A DNA stretch of 64,000 nt from Epiperipatus broadwayi (taxonomy: Eukaryota; Onychophora; Udeonychophora; Euonychophora; Peripatidae), in the NCBI GenBank assembly GCA_028023455.1, contig JAQFVV010006203.1, positions 7,468,821-7,532,820 on the forward strand, read 5' to 3'. Below the pieces are notes generated by a model. It saw only the letters and a program-made list of their open reading frames with translations, searched no databases and was not told the origin of the DNA. The translations under genes and the position numbers were made by a program. Position 1 is the stretch's first letter. Every line of letters begins with the position of its first letter. Shown here one piece after another: positions 44,862 to 56,950 of the stretch.

Positions 44862-47800
44862 AGACATGGTTATATACAACACAGCCACACATATTAGGGC
44901 TATTGGAAACAAAAATATACAGTGGCTCTGAAATTGATCCTTCAAAATATTTAGTCAGCCAAGGGTTTTGTGCATGCTCAAGGCAATCATCATCACCATC
45001 AGGTAGCACAGGTATAATAATATCCCACACCTGCCCTCTTGATTCTTTTAAAATTATATATATTGACTCTAATCTTATCATAATAACACTCCATCATAAA
45101 AATATCACACTTAACCTAGTACTTGTCTATATACCACAAGGCTCTGTCATCATTTCCAGAATAATAGCAACAATAAATTCAATGCTTACAGCAACACCAA
45201 ATCCCATAATACTCCTGGGAGATTTCAACATGACCTACCAAACTTTTGTCACCAAATGGATCCATCAAATAACAATCCCACTTATGAGTGCTGAAGGTTT
45301 TCTCCCATCAAACTCAATATCTTTTAATAACAATAGATATGTCATTTATTGATTTGTGTTTCTACTCACCAATGTTAGATCATTATTTTTAATCTTGAAC
45401 TCTGTCCATCTATAATCTCAGATCATGCTGCTCAGTTCATCACCCTCGACATAACAAAAATACAGAATACAACAATAGCCCTTCAAAAGACTATGCGAAT
45501 ACTTCTTCCAGCACAAACAACTGAATTCCTATATTCAGAAACATACATAATGCTCCAAAAACTTCAAAACATGTCACTTGATCCAGTACAAAAGTATATA
45601 GCATTCACCAATATACTTTCTTTCAACATCAATCATATTACTTGCAATTCAACACCCCCCACCAGATTATTAGCTTTGGCAGATGAACTACATAAAAGAA
45701 TAACCATTTCCAGACCAATTACAGATAATCAAACACAAATTAAAAAACTTACAGAAATGTACAACAATATATGCAACACACTAAAGCAATATGTAGCAAT
45801 TAAAAAAAATATATACCTTACACAACAACACACTTGGACCAGAGCATATATACGGTGGGCACTAGGATACCCATCCACAGTCAGAGTGCCTATGGCACTT
45901 GAAATAGATGGCTCTACAACAGCTGGACATAACATGATAAACCCAATATATCAACACTTTAAAAAAAAAAGCAAAAACAAAGAGTGTACATACCAAATGA
46001 AGACATATTTCAAAACCCTGAAACAGACACACCAATAAAAACATCTGACATTGTATTTCAACTTGCAACAATAACAAACACATGTCACCCAGGACCACAA
46101 GGAATTCCAAAATTTGTGTTCAAACATCTTAGTCACTTCACAGCCAAATACCTGTGTGATCTAGCCAATTACATATCCCAAAAAATTTGCAACATACAAA
46201 GTCTATATCCAATTGCAATGGTTCCATTTAACAAAAAACCAACAGCAATATCATCTTTATCTAATCTACGGCCAATTTCAATGGGACCTTTAGGAATAAA
46301 AATTCTTGAAAGAGTAATAAAGGAGAAAATAGAACAACACATACTCCCTGTGTTATCATCAGCACAATATGCCAAAAAAGGATCATCCATTGGCCAGGGT
46401 GCCTTAATGTACAAAACAATAATCGAAGTAGTAAAAAAAAAAGAAATATGCACCAATTATAGTTCAACTAGACATTGAGGCAGCATTTGACTGAGTGCCT
46501 ATAGCCAAATTATTAGATGTGCTGAAAAAAACAATACCTCCATCTCTACTATATATAATATCCAATCTGCTACTCAGCCGTGAAATTCACATCACATTGA
46601 ATAGAAAAAATTCACCAGCCGTCGGACCGAGTCAATCCATCCCACAAGGATCTCCCCTCAGTGCCTTGCTCTTAACAATATATATAAATCCTCTATTAAT
46701 AGAGATACAGAAAAAAATAAAAGGCATTCAAATCCCAAACACTGCTTTAAATATATCATGCATAGCCTATATGGATGATGTAACCGTTTTCCTCCCCTCT
46801 AAAAAGAACCTCCCCATATTACAAGAGATAATCAAGAATTATACCTCAAATTTTAATTTAAAAATTAACACAAATAAAACTGCTGCATGGTCAATATACA
46901 CAGGCAAGCACTGTACAGAGATGTTTAATGGTAAACCATCTGCTTTCATTGGTTTCCCATTCTACCTTGGAACCAACAGAATGAGGCAAAAAATTCAAAA
47001 TAAATTAAAAAAAGATGATGAAAAAATCACAGCCTCACTTGAAAAGTCATACCTGTAAATATACGCAAAGGTAGCATTATTTAATCACCTTATAATTACA
47101 AAAATTACCTACTACACACCTATATCAAATTTGCAAAAACATTCATATCCAAAATCTCATCAATCTGTAACAAACTAATATGGAAGAGAAAGACAGTGGC
47201 AATCTCTTTAAAAAATCTGAGCAGACGACCACATAGCAGTAAATCAAATAACAGCAACCATAAAAAGATTTCCAGACCTGGAGTGTGTAATTAGTATAAT
47301 ATCCACAGACAGACCACCCCCTTCATATGGATATCTATCCACCCTGATTGAAGAACTCAAGCCAATATACAACAAAATATTACTCAATAATAACAACAAG
47401 TATACATACTGGGACATTTATAATATACTAAACACAAACCAGACACCTAATCTACATCCATCAGTTCTTGGGATGGACAACAGGCAACTACTGCAACAAT
47501 TCAGAAAATGGTCATTTAGAACCAAAATTATTTGATTTTCTACTTAAGCTTAATCTTAATGCTCTACCCACAACACATTTCCTCAGACTTCGTAGATTCT
47601 ACACAAATATAGACCTCATGTGTGGGCTATGTCATAGAGAAGAAGAGACACGATCATTTTCTTTATTCCTGCAGTGCACTACAAACGATACATCACACAA
47701 TGTTTACCACATACAGAAAGGCTATCATTTCAATTGATGAAACAATAAATACATTTAAAAAAGCAACATCCCTGCTATTCATGCAGCAACATATAGCCTT

Positions 47801-47971
47801 TATGCCTATTGGAGTACCAGATGCACTTTTGCACTTGCTAATAATCCTCGACGCCACCCAGCAACATATTCAATAAAACTAGAACTGTTCAGAAAAAGAG
47901 ACAGCATCCTAGCTCAACCAGATGTGTTTGCAGCCACATGGTCACACTTGAAACAAAGATCCAGTCTATAA
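44862..47971 (+). pseudogene. LINE copy A, ORF2 (EN-RT-CCHC), 5'-truncated, frameshifted
   Basis: Homologous to copy B from 'TTQPHILGLLETK' onward. Endonuclease at 44862-45470 includes GDFNM (about 45221-45235) and SDHA (45418-45429). The linker is at 45493-46038. RT at 46040-47060 includes 'QGSPLSALL' (about 46642-46668) and the catalytic 'YMDDV' (about 46770-46785). The C-terminal CGLCHREE...C region follows at about 47620-47670. Compared with copy B it has a stop after 'NRYVIY' (45352), a frameshift near 45970, TGA at 46492, TAA at 47056 and a deletion of roughly 50 bases near 47235. It lacks ORF1. The encoded enzyme would nick target DNA and reverse-transcribe its own RNA, but this copy cannot. 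Confidence 0.88.
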
Positions 47972-48303
47972 AATATAAAGTCTAATATGATAAATGATGA
48001 CATTTTTCAACATCAGCTTTTTTTCCAACTTCAAAGAGATGCAAGCATAAACTGAACTAAATAGAAGGCCAAATTTAAAAACAAGAAAGTATGCAGAATT
48101 GATAAAGACTTATATACTGAAAGTTGTTGTAATTTATTTTGCATTTGTAACAAATCAATATAGTACTATATGTGACTCTGTATAACTTTTTAGACTCAAT
48201 AAAGTTTTGCTTTGAAATATCATCATCATCATCATCATCACAACAACACCAACAACAACAACAACAATAATAATAATAATAATAATAGTAGTAGTAGCAG
48301 CAA
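47972..48303 (+). repeat. LINE A 3' UTR and compound trinucleotide tail
   Basis: The 3' UTR (47972-48218) is closely similar to 53421-53666 of copy B, including 'gactcaataaagttttgctt' just before the tail. The tail (48219-48303) runs (ATC)n, (AAC)n, (AAT)n, (AGT)n, (AGC)n in that order. Confidence 0.85.
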
Positions 48304-48515
48304 ATCTCTGCTGAGGTAAGAAGCAATCTTTAAGCTCTCCGATGTAAGTATTTATATTTTCCTTTGTTTGAACTTGTTAGTCGATAAACAAACATAGTAC
48401 AGAACAAATCAAATCATATAATAGATTAATAGAGTATTTTTAAAGAAAATATCGGTGTGTATTCATATCTTTTTTTTAAAAAAAAAAAAACTGACTTGAG
48501 TCAGAATAATAAATC
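48304..48515 (+). other. Spacer / probable 5' UTR of LINE B
   Basis: Between copy A's tail and copy B's ORF1. It contains a T-run/A-run pair (48471-48490). Where host DNA ends and LINE B's 5' UTR begins cannot be seen. Confidence 0.4.
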
Positions 48516-50131
48516 ATGGCTACTGCCCAGTCAAGCGTGAGCTAGTTAAGCACCAAAACGAAATTAACATCGTTAGTTTCAACATCACCTATATCGTATG
48601 CAAAAATACTTAAAAGCAACAGCAATATTACAGCACCAACCCAAATACCGCGTTTCCGAAGAACAAATACAAACAATATTAAAAATCTAGATTTACATAC
48701 TCAAGAGGAACGTCAACCCCCAGCCGAAATCTGGACAAAAGAAATGCTTGAAAATGTGACGGACCGTTTCAATGATACGGTGCCTCGCATGTTATTTGAA
48801 ACTTTTCGCAGGTTTTTTTCCCCAACATCGCTAGTACTTGCAGCAACAGATAATCAATGCTCATTGTATCGTTTCCCAAAAGCTTTATTATATGAAGCAA
48901 TTACACAAAATGAATTATGGGAAACAATCTCTTGTATCGCAGAACATCCAAATTCGCGATATATAACCATTGATTTTTATACTCAGCAGCAAAAAGAACG
49001 TTTTCAATCCACTATTTTAGCACTCGATAATTATGCACTCGTAATTATAGATGAAAACCGGAAAAATATTATTACTGGAGTGCTTAAAAATACTTATCTT
49101 AAATACAACTTACAAGATTTTCAAAAAATGATAAACCCGTTTGGAAAAGTAATTGCCCTACAGGCAATTTATTTAAAAGACACACCTATACCGATATGTA
49201 GTAATTGTTTTGAATTTAAAATAAAACTCCATAAAAACGTAGATGCTGCCACGATCCCAACACAAATTACGATCAAGAAGCAACACTCTCTCTTCACATA
49301 AGAGGTTTAAAACCACATTGTTTTGGCTGTGGACAAAGAGGCCACCTAGCAACTCAGTGCGATAACACAAAAGGCAATCATTGTGAACAAAACAAAATCC
49401 TCTCCCCAGAACAACCCACTGATGATGAAAAAAAAAATTCTAATAACACTACATCAATTGACAACCAAATAATAGAAACCGGAAAAAAACAGGTTCAAAC
49501 ACCCACGAAAAAAAATGATAATGGAGCAGAATTGCCAATCCCAAAAACTAACCAAAAAAATAATAATACAAAATCTAACATAGACACCCAAGATTCAAAC
49601 GAAAATAACTCTCAAGAAACCACAACACAAAATGCAGTAATTACATCACAGGATCAGCAACCCAATAAAACAAAATGTGTACCAAGTAAAAATCAGTAAA
49701 CAAAAAATAAACACACACAGCTATATAATGAAAATATAAATCAAGCTAATATAAGTACACCAATAATAAAAAAAACTACAATTATAAACAAAACTGCATC
49801 AAACATAATGGATGCAATAGAACCCCCTCTTCCACCCATTCAAAAGAATACACCAGAGGAAAAAAGAAAGCCAGGTAGACCACCTAAAAACCATGAATCC
49901 AAATAGGCAGAAAAAAAAACAGACCAAAAGCACAACTCATCAGACATATACAACTTAGAAAATGATGAAATAGAAATGGATTTAAGCCAACAACAAATGG
50001 ATAACTGTTCAGTTTCATCACAAATTGCCTGTATAGAGTCTGAACCAATATTAAATGAAAGAAAAACTGATAATAAACCCTACCAAGTCTTAAATATGTA
50101 TCAGCATCCATCTACGGCAATATAAACAAAA
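48516..50131 (+). pseudogene. LINE copy B ORF1 (gag-like, CCHC knuckle and AT-hook)
   Basis: The in-frame ATG at 48516 gives 'MATAQSSVS' then TAG (48543). The same frame stays open to about 49260 ('MLENVTDRFNDT' at 48744 lies inside it). A frameshift near 49260-49280 moves the reading to the frame containing 'HCFGCGQRGHLATQC' (49316-49360), a C-x2-C-x4-H-x4-C zinc knuckle for RNA binding. After TAA at 49697 the same frame continues open with 'KRKPGRPPK' (49862-49891), a GRP-core AT-hook, one TAG at 49903, and ends at TAA near 50123. ORF1 proteins of this kind bind the element's RNA in a ribonucleoprotein with ORF2. An AT-hook in ORF1 is notable. Three stops and a frameshift make it inactive. 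Confidence 0.8.
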
Positions 50132-50187
50132 ATTTAGAATTAAAAAATCAATAAAAATCAATACGCTGTTATAAAATTATCCTGTAA

Positions 50188-53100
50188 CATGAAGATAAAA
50201 ATTGGATCTCTAACATTAGAGGCTTAAATGCCATCAAAAAAGTCTTTGAACTCAAAAAATGGTTACATACAACACAACCACACATACTGGGGCTATTGGA
50301 AACAAAAATATACAGTGGCTCTCAAATTGATCCTTCAAAATATTTAGTCAGCCAAGGGTTTTGTGCCTGCTCAAGTCAATCATCACCATCAGGTGGCACA
50401 GGTATAATTATATCCCACAACTGCCCTTTTGATTCTTTTAAAATTATATATATTGACTCTAATCTTATTATAATACTCCATCATAAAAATATCACACTTA
50501 ACCTAGTATTTGTCTATATACCACCAGGCCCTGTCATCATCTCCAGAATAATAGCAACAATAAATTCAATGCTTACAGCAACACCAAATCCCATAATACT
50601 CCTGGGAGATTTCAACATGACCTACCAACATTTTGTCACCAAATGGATCCATCAAATAACAATCCCACTTATGAGTGCTGAAGGTTTTCTCCCATTAAAC
50701 TCAATATCTTTTAATAACAATAGATATAAGTCACTTATTGATTTGTGTTTCTACTCACCAATGTTACATCATTATTTTAATCTTGAACTCTGTCCATCTA
50801 TAATCTCAGATCATGCTGCCCAGTACATCACCCTCGACCTAACAAAAATACAGAATACAACAATAGCCCTTCAAAAGACTATGCGAATACTTCTTCCAGC
50901 ACAAACAACTGAATTCCTATATTCAGAAACATATATAATGCTCCAAAAACTTCAAAACATGTCACTCGATCCAGTACAAAAGTATATAGCATTCACCAAT
51001 ATACTTTCTTCCAACATCAATCATATTACCTGCAATTCAACACCCCCCACCAGATTATTAGCTTTGGCAGATGAACTACATAAAAGAATAACCATTTCTA
51101 GACCAACTACAGATAATCAAACACAAATAAAAAAACTTACAGAAATGTACAACAATACATGCAACACATTAAAGCAATATGTAGCAATAAAAAAGAAAAA
51201 AATATACCTTACCCAACAACAAATTTGGACCAGAGCATACATATGGTGGGCACTGGGATACCCATCCACAGTCAGAGTGCCTATGGCACTTGAAATAGAT
51301 GGCTCTATAACAGCTGGACACAACATGATAAACCCAATATATCACCATTTTAAAAAAAACAACTGCAAAAACAAAGAGTGTACACACCAAATGAAGACAT
51401 ACTTGGAGACCCTGAAACAGACACACCAATAAAAACAACTGACATTGTATTTCAACTTGCAACAATAACAAACACATGTCACCCAGTACCACAAAAAATT
51501 CCAAAATTTGTGTTCAAACATCTTAGTCACTTCACAGCCAAATACCTGTGTGATTTAGCCAATTACATATCCCAAAAAATTTACAACATACAAAGTCTAT
51601 ACCCAATTGCAATGGTTCCATTTAACAAAAAACCAACAGCAATATCATCTTTATCTAATCTACGACCAATTTCAATGGGACCTTTAGGAATAAAAATTCT
51701 TGAAAGAGTAATAAAGAAGAAAATAGAATAACATATACTCCCTGTGCTATCATCAGCACAATATGCCAAAAAAGGATCATCCATTGGCCAGGGTGCCTTA
51801 ATGTACAAAACAATAATCGAAGTAGTAAAAAAAAGAAAGAAATATGCACCAATTATAGTTCAACTAGACATTGAGGCAGCATTTGACTCAGTGCCTATGG
51901 CCAAATTATTAGATGTGCTGAAAAAAACAACAATACCTCCATCCCTACTATATATAATAGCCAATCTACTACTCAGCCGTGAAATTCACATCACATTGAA
52001 TGGGAAAAATTCACCAACCTTCAGACCGAGTCAATCCATCCCACAAGGATCCCCCCTCAGTGCCTTGCTCTTTACAATATATATAAATCCTCTATTAATA
52101 GAGATATAGAAAAAAATAAAAGGCATTCAAATCCCAAACACTGCTTTAAATAAATCATGCATAGCCTATATGGATGATGTAACCATTTTCCTCCCCTCTA
52201 AAAAGAACCTCCCCATATTACAAGAGATAATCAAGAATTATACCTCAAATTTTAATTTAAAAATTAACACAAATAAAACTGCTGCATGGTCAATATATAC
52301 AGGCAAGCACTGTACAGAGATGTTTAATGATAAACTATCTGCTTTCCTTGGTTTCCTATTCTACCTTGGAACCAACGGAATGAGGCAAAAAATTCAAAAT
52401 AAATTAAAAAAAGATGCTGAAAAAATCACAACCTCACTTGAAAAGTCACACCTGTCAATATATGCAAAGGTAGCACTATTTAATCGACTAATAATTACAA
52501 AAATTACCTACTACACACCTATAATCAAATTTGCAAAAACATTCATATCAAAAATCTCATCAATCTGTAACAAACTAATATGGAAGAGAAAGACAGTGGC
52601 AATCTCTTTAAAAAATCTGAGCAGACCACCACATAGCAATGGACTTGGACTCCATACAATCAATGTTTTTTACACACAGAAATCAGTAAAACTAATAACT
52701 GCAACCATAAAAAGATTTCCAGTCCTGGAGTGTGTAATTAGTATAATACCCACAGACAGACCACCCCCTTCATATGGATATCTATCCACACTGATTGAAG
52801 AACTCAAGCCAATATACAACAAAATATTACTCAATAATAACAACAAGTATACATACTGGGACATTTATAATATACTAAACCCAAACCAGACACCTAATCT
52901 ACATCCATCAGTTCTTGGGATAGACAACAGGCAACTACTGCAACAATTCAGAAAATGGTCATTAGAACCAAAATTATTTGATTTTCTACTTAAGCTTAAT
53001 CTTAATGCTCTACCCACAACACGTTTCCTCAGATTTCGTAGATTCTACACAAATATAGACCCCATGTGTGGGCTATGTCATAGAGAAGAAGAGACACAAG

Positions 53101-53420
53101 ATCATTTTCTTCATCCCTGCAGTGCACTAGAAACAATACGTCACACAATGTTTACCACATACAGAAAGGCTATTATTTCAATTGATGAAATAATAAATAC
53201 ATTTAAAAAAGGCAACCCCTCTGCTATTCGTGCAGCAACATATAGCCTTTATGCCTACTGGTGTACCAGATGCACTTTCGCACTTGCTAATAACCCTCGA
53301 CGCCACCCAACAACATATTCAATAAAACTAGAACTGTTCAGAAAAAGAGACAGCATCCTAGCTCAACCAGATGTGTTTGCAGCCACATGGTCACACTTGA
53401 AACAAAGATCCAGTCTATAA
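50188..53420 (+). pseudogene. LINE copy B ORF2: AP endonuclease, reverse transcriptase, C-terminal CCHC
   Basis: The reading frame begins after a TAA at 50185: 'NWISNIRGLN' (50200), 'GLLETK' (catalytic E, about 50291-50308), 'LLGDFNMTY' (about 50600-50626), 'ISDHAAQ' (about 50804-50824). The linker is long and includes 'ARAYIWWALGYPSTV'. A frameshift lies in the A-run at 51350-51360, so RT continues from 51378 with 'IPKFVFKHL' and 'LRPISMGPLGIKILERV'. TAG occurs at 51728. Then 'VQLDIEAAFDSV' (about 51858-51893), 'PQGSPLSALLF', TAG at 52108, 'AYMDDVTIF' (catalytic DD, about 52164-52190), 'IWKRKTV', 'HSNGLGLHT'. C-terminal 'CGLCHREE...DHFLHPC' (53067-53120) is a zinc-knuckle-like motif of Tx1/L1-type ORF2s. 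The stop is TAA at 53418. Family assignment (L1/Tx1 superfamily) rests on domain order and motifs. Confidence 0.88.
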
Positions 53421-53739
53421 AATATAAAGTCTAATATGATAGATGATGACATTTTTCAACATCAGCTTTTTTTCCAACTTCAAAGAGATGCAAGCATAAA
53501 CTGAACTAAATAGAAGACCAAATTTAAAAACAAGAAAGAAAGTATGCAGAATAGATAAAGACTTATATACTGAAAGTTGTTGTAATTTGTTTTGCATTTG
53601 TAACAAATCAATATAGTACTATATGTGACTGTAACTTTTTAGACTCAATAAAGTTTTGCTTTGAAACATCATCATCATCATCATAACAACAACAACAACA
53701 ACAACAATAATAATAATAATAACAGCAGCAGCAGCAGCT
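53421..53739 (+). repeat. LINE B 3' UTR and compound trinucleotide tail
   Basis: The UTR matches copy A's. The tail (53667-53739) runs (ATC)n, (AAC)n, (AAT)n, (AGC)n, the same order as copy A's tail but with different unit counts. Confidence 0.85.
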
Positions 53740-54354
53740 TAATTTACTGCAAAGTAGTTAGATGATAAAAATCCTAAGATATTTGAAAACTGAAACAAAT
53801 CCAAGTTTTATCCCAGATTCAAACCAAAAATCATGGAGAAAATACTAATCCCAAGATGATTTGTATATGTATAATAATTCTAGATTTTAAATAATTTCAA
53901 TATAATAAATTATTTAATGAGAAAAAACATGTAATTCTAGCATAGTGTTAGAAGTGAAAGTGGAATGATTGTATATGTGTGTAACTATGCATCAAAGATA
54001 AAATAACTTGAAAATTTAATGGACACAAAAAATTTGACATAAGAATCAATATTTTAGATACCAATAAAAGAAATAGATAAAATTTAAATGAAAAATACAA
54101 TCTTTTTTTTCTTCTATTAAATGTAAAAAATTATAGCAGAAGGCAATAAAAAAAGAAAAATCTTTGTTTCTAATATGTAAATACAACAGATTGCAATATT
54201 GGACAGAAGACATGGTAAGATTTAATAATATATATTCTAATGGAATGAAAATCATCTAGATTGGGAAAAGAAAATAATCTAGTATCTATCTATGCTCCAC
54301 ATTGAGCAGCCATTTGTAATGGAATGAAAATAGCTATATCATTTATAACCAAAA
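53740..54354. other. AT-rich stretch without a recognised gene
   Basis: Nothing recognised; ordinary A/T-rich DNA between LINE B and the hAT-derived element. Confidence 0.55.
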
Positions 54355-54362
54355 ATGTAAAG
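54355..54362 (+). repeat. Target-site duplication (left) of the 917-bp hAT element
   Basis: atgtaaag, repeated exactly at 55280-55287. Confidence 0.88.
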
Positions 54363-55279
54363 CAGTGGTCTTCAACCACTGGGCTGCGGCCCGGTACTGG
54401 GCCGCAAAAGTTGTCTGTCGGTCCGCAGCTAGACTGCAAGAAAGTTTATAATAACAAAATAATAAGATTTTAAACTTTTAATTAATATGAACAATTTTTA
54501 TTTATTTTTTCATCACATTTATTAAAAAAAAAAGAAACAGAACAAAAATACCACAAAATCTAATCAATCATACATAAATTAATTTGTTTTTCTATTTATC
54601 ACAGATGTTTATGGGGGGGGGGGTAGAAAAGTTTTTTATTACACAAACTCCAGTTGTCTTTTGATAGCCAATCATGGCTGCTTGTCAGCGTTGTTAAAAC
54701 AATAAAATGTAATGTGACTTTATTTGATCTCTTAAATTTTTTCTACTCTCTCTTTTAATATTTCATTTTTAGTGTTTTTTTTTTTGGCTATAAGGCTATT
54801 TTTTTTTTTGGCTTTAACTTTTTATTTTGGAAATCAATTTTTATTACCTTTTTTTAAAAATAAAAACCAAAAAATAAGTTCTGTTTCTAACTTTTGCAAA
54901 GTATTTCTCAATACACCCCCACCACCCCAAAATATAGTAAGATCAAAACTTTTGACTTTTTCAAGTTTTGTTTTCTTTTTTTTTTGTTTAAAAATACGCC
55001 CACTTTTTTTTGGCCTATAAGGCAATATTTTTTTAAGCTTTATTTGTATACCGTTAAAATACTAAAACTTTTATTTTTAAAACCAATTTCTGTTACCTTT
55101 TTTTAAAAATAAAAACAAACAAAAAATAACTTTGGTGTCTATCTTTTGTCTCAGTGTTGACAACGTATTTCTCAAACCCCCCCCCCCCAATAAAAATTTA
55201 TCTGTAAACTTCTGCTGGTCCGCGAAATCTTATCCTTACTTTTACCGGTCCGCAGGTGTGAAAAGGTTGAAGACCACTG
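54363..55279. mobile_element. Non-autonomous hAT element (917 bp)
   Basis: The left terminus CAGTGGTCTTCAACC is the exact inverse of the right terminus GGTTGAAGACCACTG, and both are followed inward by GC-rich subterminal DNA with CCGG and ggtccgc motifs (54390-54430, 55215-55255). It is bracketed by a perfect 8-bp atgtaaag. The interior is poly-T/poly-A rich without transposase coding. A roughly 150-190-base segment is present twice (see next entry). The ends resemble typical hAT ends (CAGTGGTyCTCAA) but differ from those of the ZBED5-like copy at 27 kb, so a different hAT lineage mobilised it. Confidence 0.9.
54775..55188 (+). repeat. Internal direct duplication within the 917-bp hAT element
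   Basis: Segment 54780-54928 (ttttttggctataaggcta ... ttattacctttttttaaaaa ... gtatttctcaatacaccccc) recurs as 55000-55188 (ttttttggcctataaggcaa ... ctgttacctttttttaaaaa ... gtatttctcaaacccccccc). Both copies end in a C-rich run. The short frames here (54772-55106) are by-products of the T/A-runs. Confidence 0.7.
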
Positions 55280-55287
55280 ATGTAAAG
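55280..55287 (+). repeat. Target-site duplication (right) of the 917-bp hAT element
   Basis: Exact copy of atgtaaag at 54355-54362. Confidence 0.88.
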
Positions 55288-56950
55288 AATCTATATAATG
55301 CCATGCCCATAATGGAATATGAAATTAATCCAGACAAAATTCACTTTCTTACTATTCCTCATTCGGGCAGTCATTAGCACCAGATCAATTGTTTTAGATC
55401 TATTACCAATAACCAATGTAAGCAGCTTATAACCCAATAGGACAAACCACTCTACAACTAACCATTTTACTCTTTATTTATTCCTTTTTCATATATATAT
55501 ATCTGTATATTTGGGCACTACTAGGCTATTTAAATCTAGACAACATTACATTAGATCCCTATTTATAATCATATCTGGTTTGAACCTCAATTGGTACATT
55601 ATTTATAACAGTGTGTAGGATTTTCCATTTTATTACAATATCGCACATGCACTTGTATTAAGGGAAAAACATCGTTTTTATTCTCTAGTTGTGCAAATAA
55701 ATTCTCAGACAAATTATCACATAATAGTTTAACATCATAAATTCATATTTAATATTATCTAAATATTACTAGCTCACATTTAATACCGTAGATTATCAGA
55801 TGCTTCGATGGTAGTCATATCTCTTATGATGGCTCACAAATAATAAACAAATACAATGAGAACTATTATTTATATATGGCCATTAAACATATTTAAACTA
55901 TTTCTTAATAAAATGATGATGATAATGATGCTTCCAGCCACAGCTTTAGAACTAACTCACAACACAAATCTTATCTATTAACAATTATTTACTAAAATAT
56001 TGTTATATTTAAATTATGTTTATATGATTAACATCCATCAATAATGATGATGAATAAACTAAATTCATAAGACAATGATTAACTCTAAGAAATATATAAA
56101 CCTCTTTTAATAAAAAAAAAAAAACAAATTAAAATTTATTACTGGTTAATCATCAATAATATAAATAGAAAATTAACATAATTAATAATAAAATTAGTCT
56201 CCCCCCTTTCCCCTAATGAAGCTTAAAATGAACCGTTAATGTTATGTAGTGTGATATGTGTATGTATGTTCATATCTCTAATGGGTGTAAGAAATCTTAT
56301 ATCATAGAAACATTTCAATTTTAAAATAAACACTCAATACACCCACATACTCGCATATTGCATATAACATACATTTCTATATTTATAATCTTAAAAATAA
56401 TAAACAAGAAATAAGTAGAGAAAGCTAGTTAAATTATAAAAATAAGAATATCTAAAGAAATAGGTTTCAAATTATCTATCTCAATTTCCATTAATCTTGG
56501 TCATTCACTATTTAAAATCTATCTCTCATGATGCCAAATTTCCACCCTTATCGGTTTGTACATTTATATTCAACACGTATTCATTTAAATATATATGTCA
56601 CTAGATGTGTGTGTTGTTCCCCATTATTAACAAAATTTGTATTTAATCCCTACATATAACACGAATAACATATTTTCATGATACCTGAATTAATACATAA
56701 GAAGAAAAACATTTTATAAAAAAAAAAAAATACATATATAAATGGTTACATGTAATGGTAATTGAACAACACATCATATATTGATAAAGTCAATATTCAT
56801 CATTATTAAAAAACCCTTCCTAATAATTGATTCTTGTTTTATTACTTACAGAGAGATAAACGGATTTATTTAAAAGAGAAATGTTAATAATAATTGAGAA
56901 AACAAATTAAAATTGATATTACCAAGTTCTACTTTTATTTTTGATGTAGA
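55288..56950. other. AT-rich stretch without a recognised gene
   Basis: No domain recognised in any frame. Simple A-runs (56110-56122, 56718-56731). Confidence 0.55.

Noticed and set aside
48075-48326. 83-codon minus-strand frame with runs of Y, C and D.
   Set aside because: It is a translation of the compound trinucleotide tail of LINE A.
54772-55106. Phenylalanine/lysine-rich open frames on both strands.
   Set aside because: They are products of poly-T and poly-A runs inside the non-autonomous hAT element.
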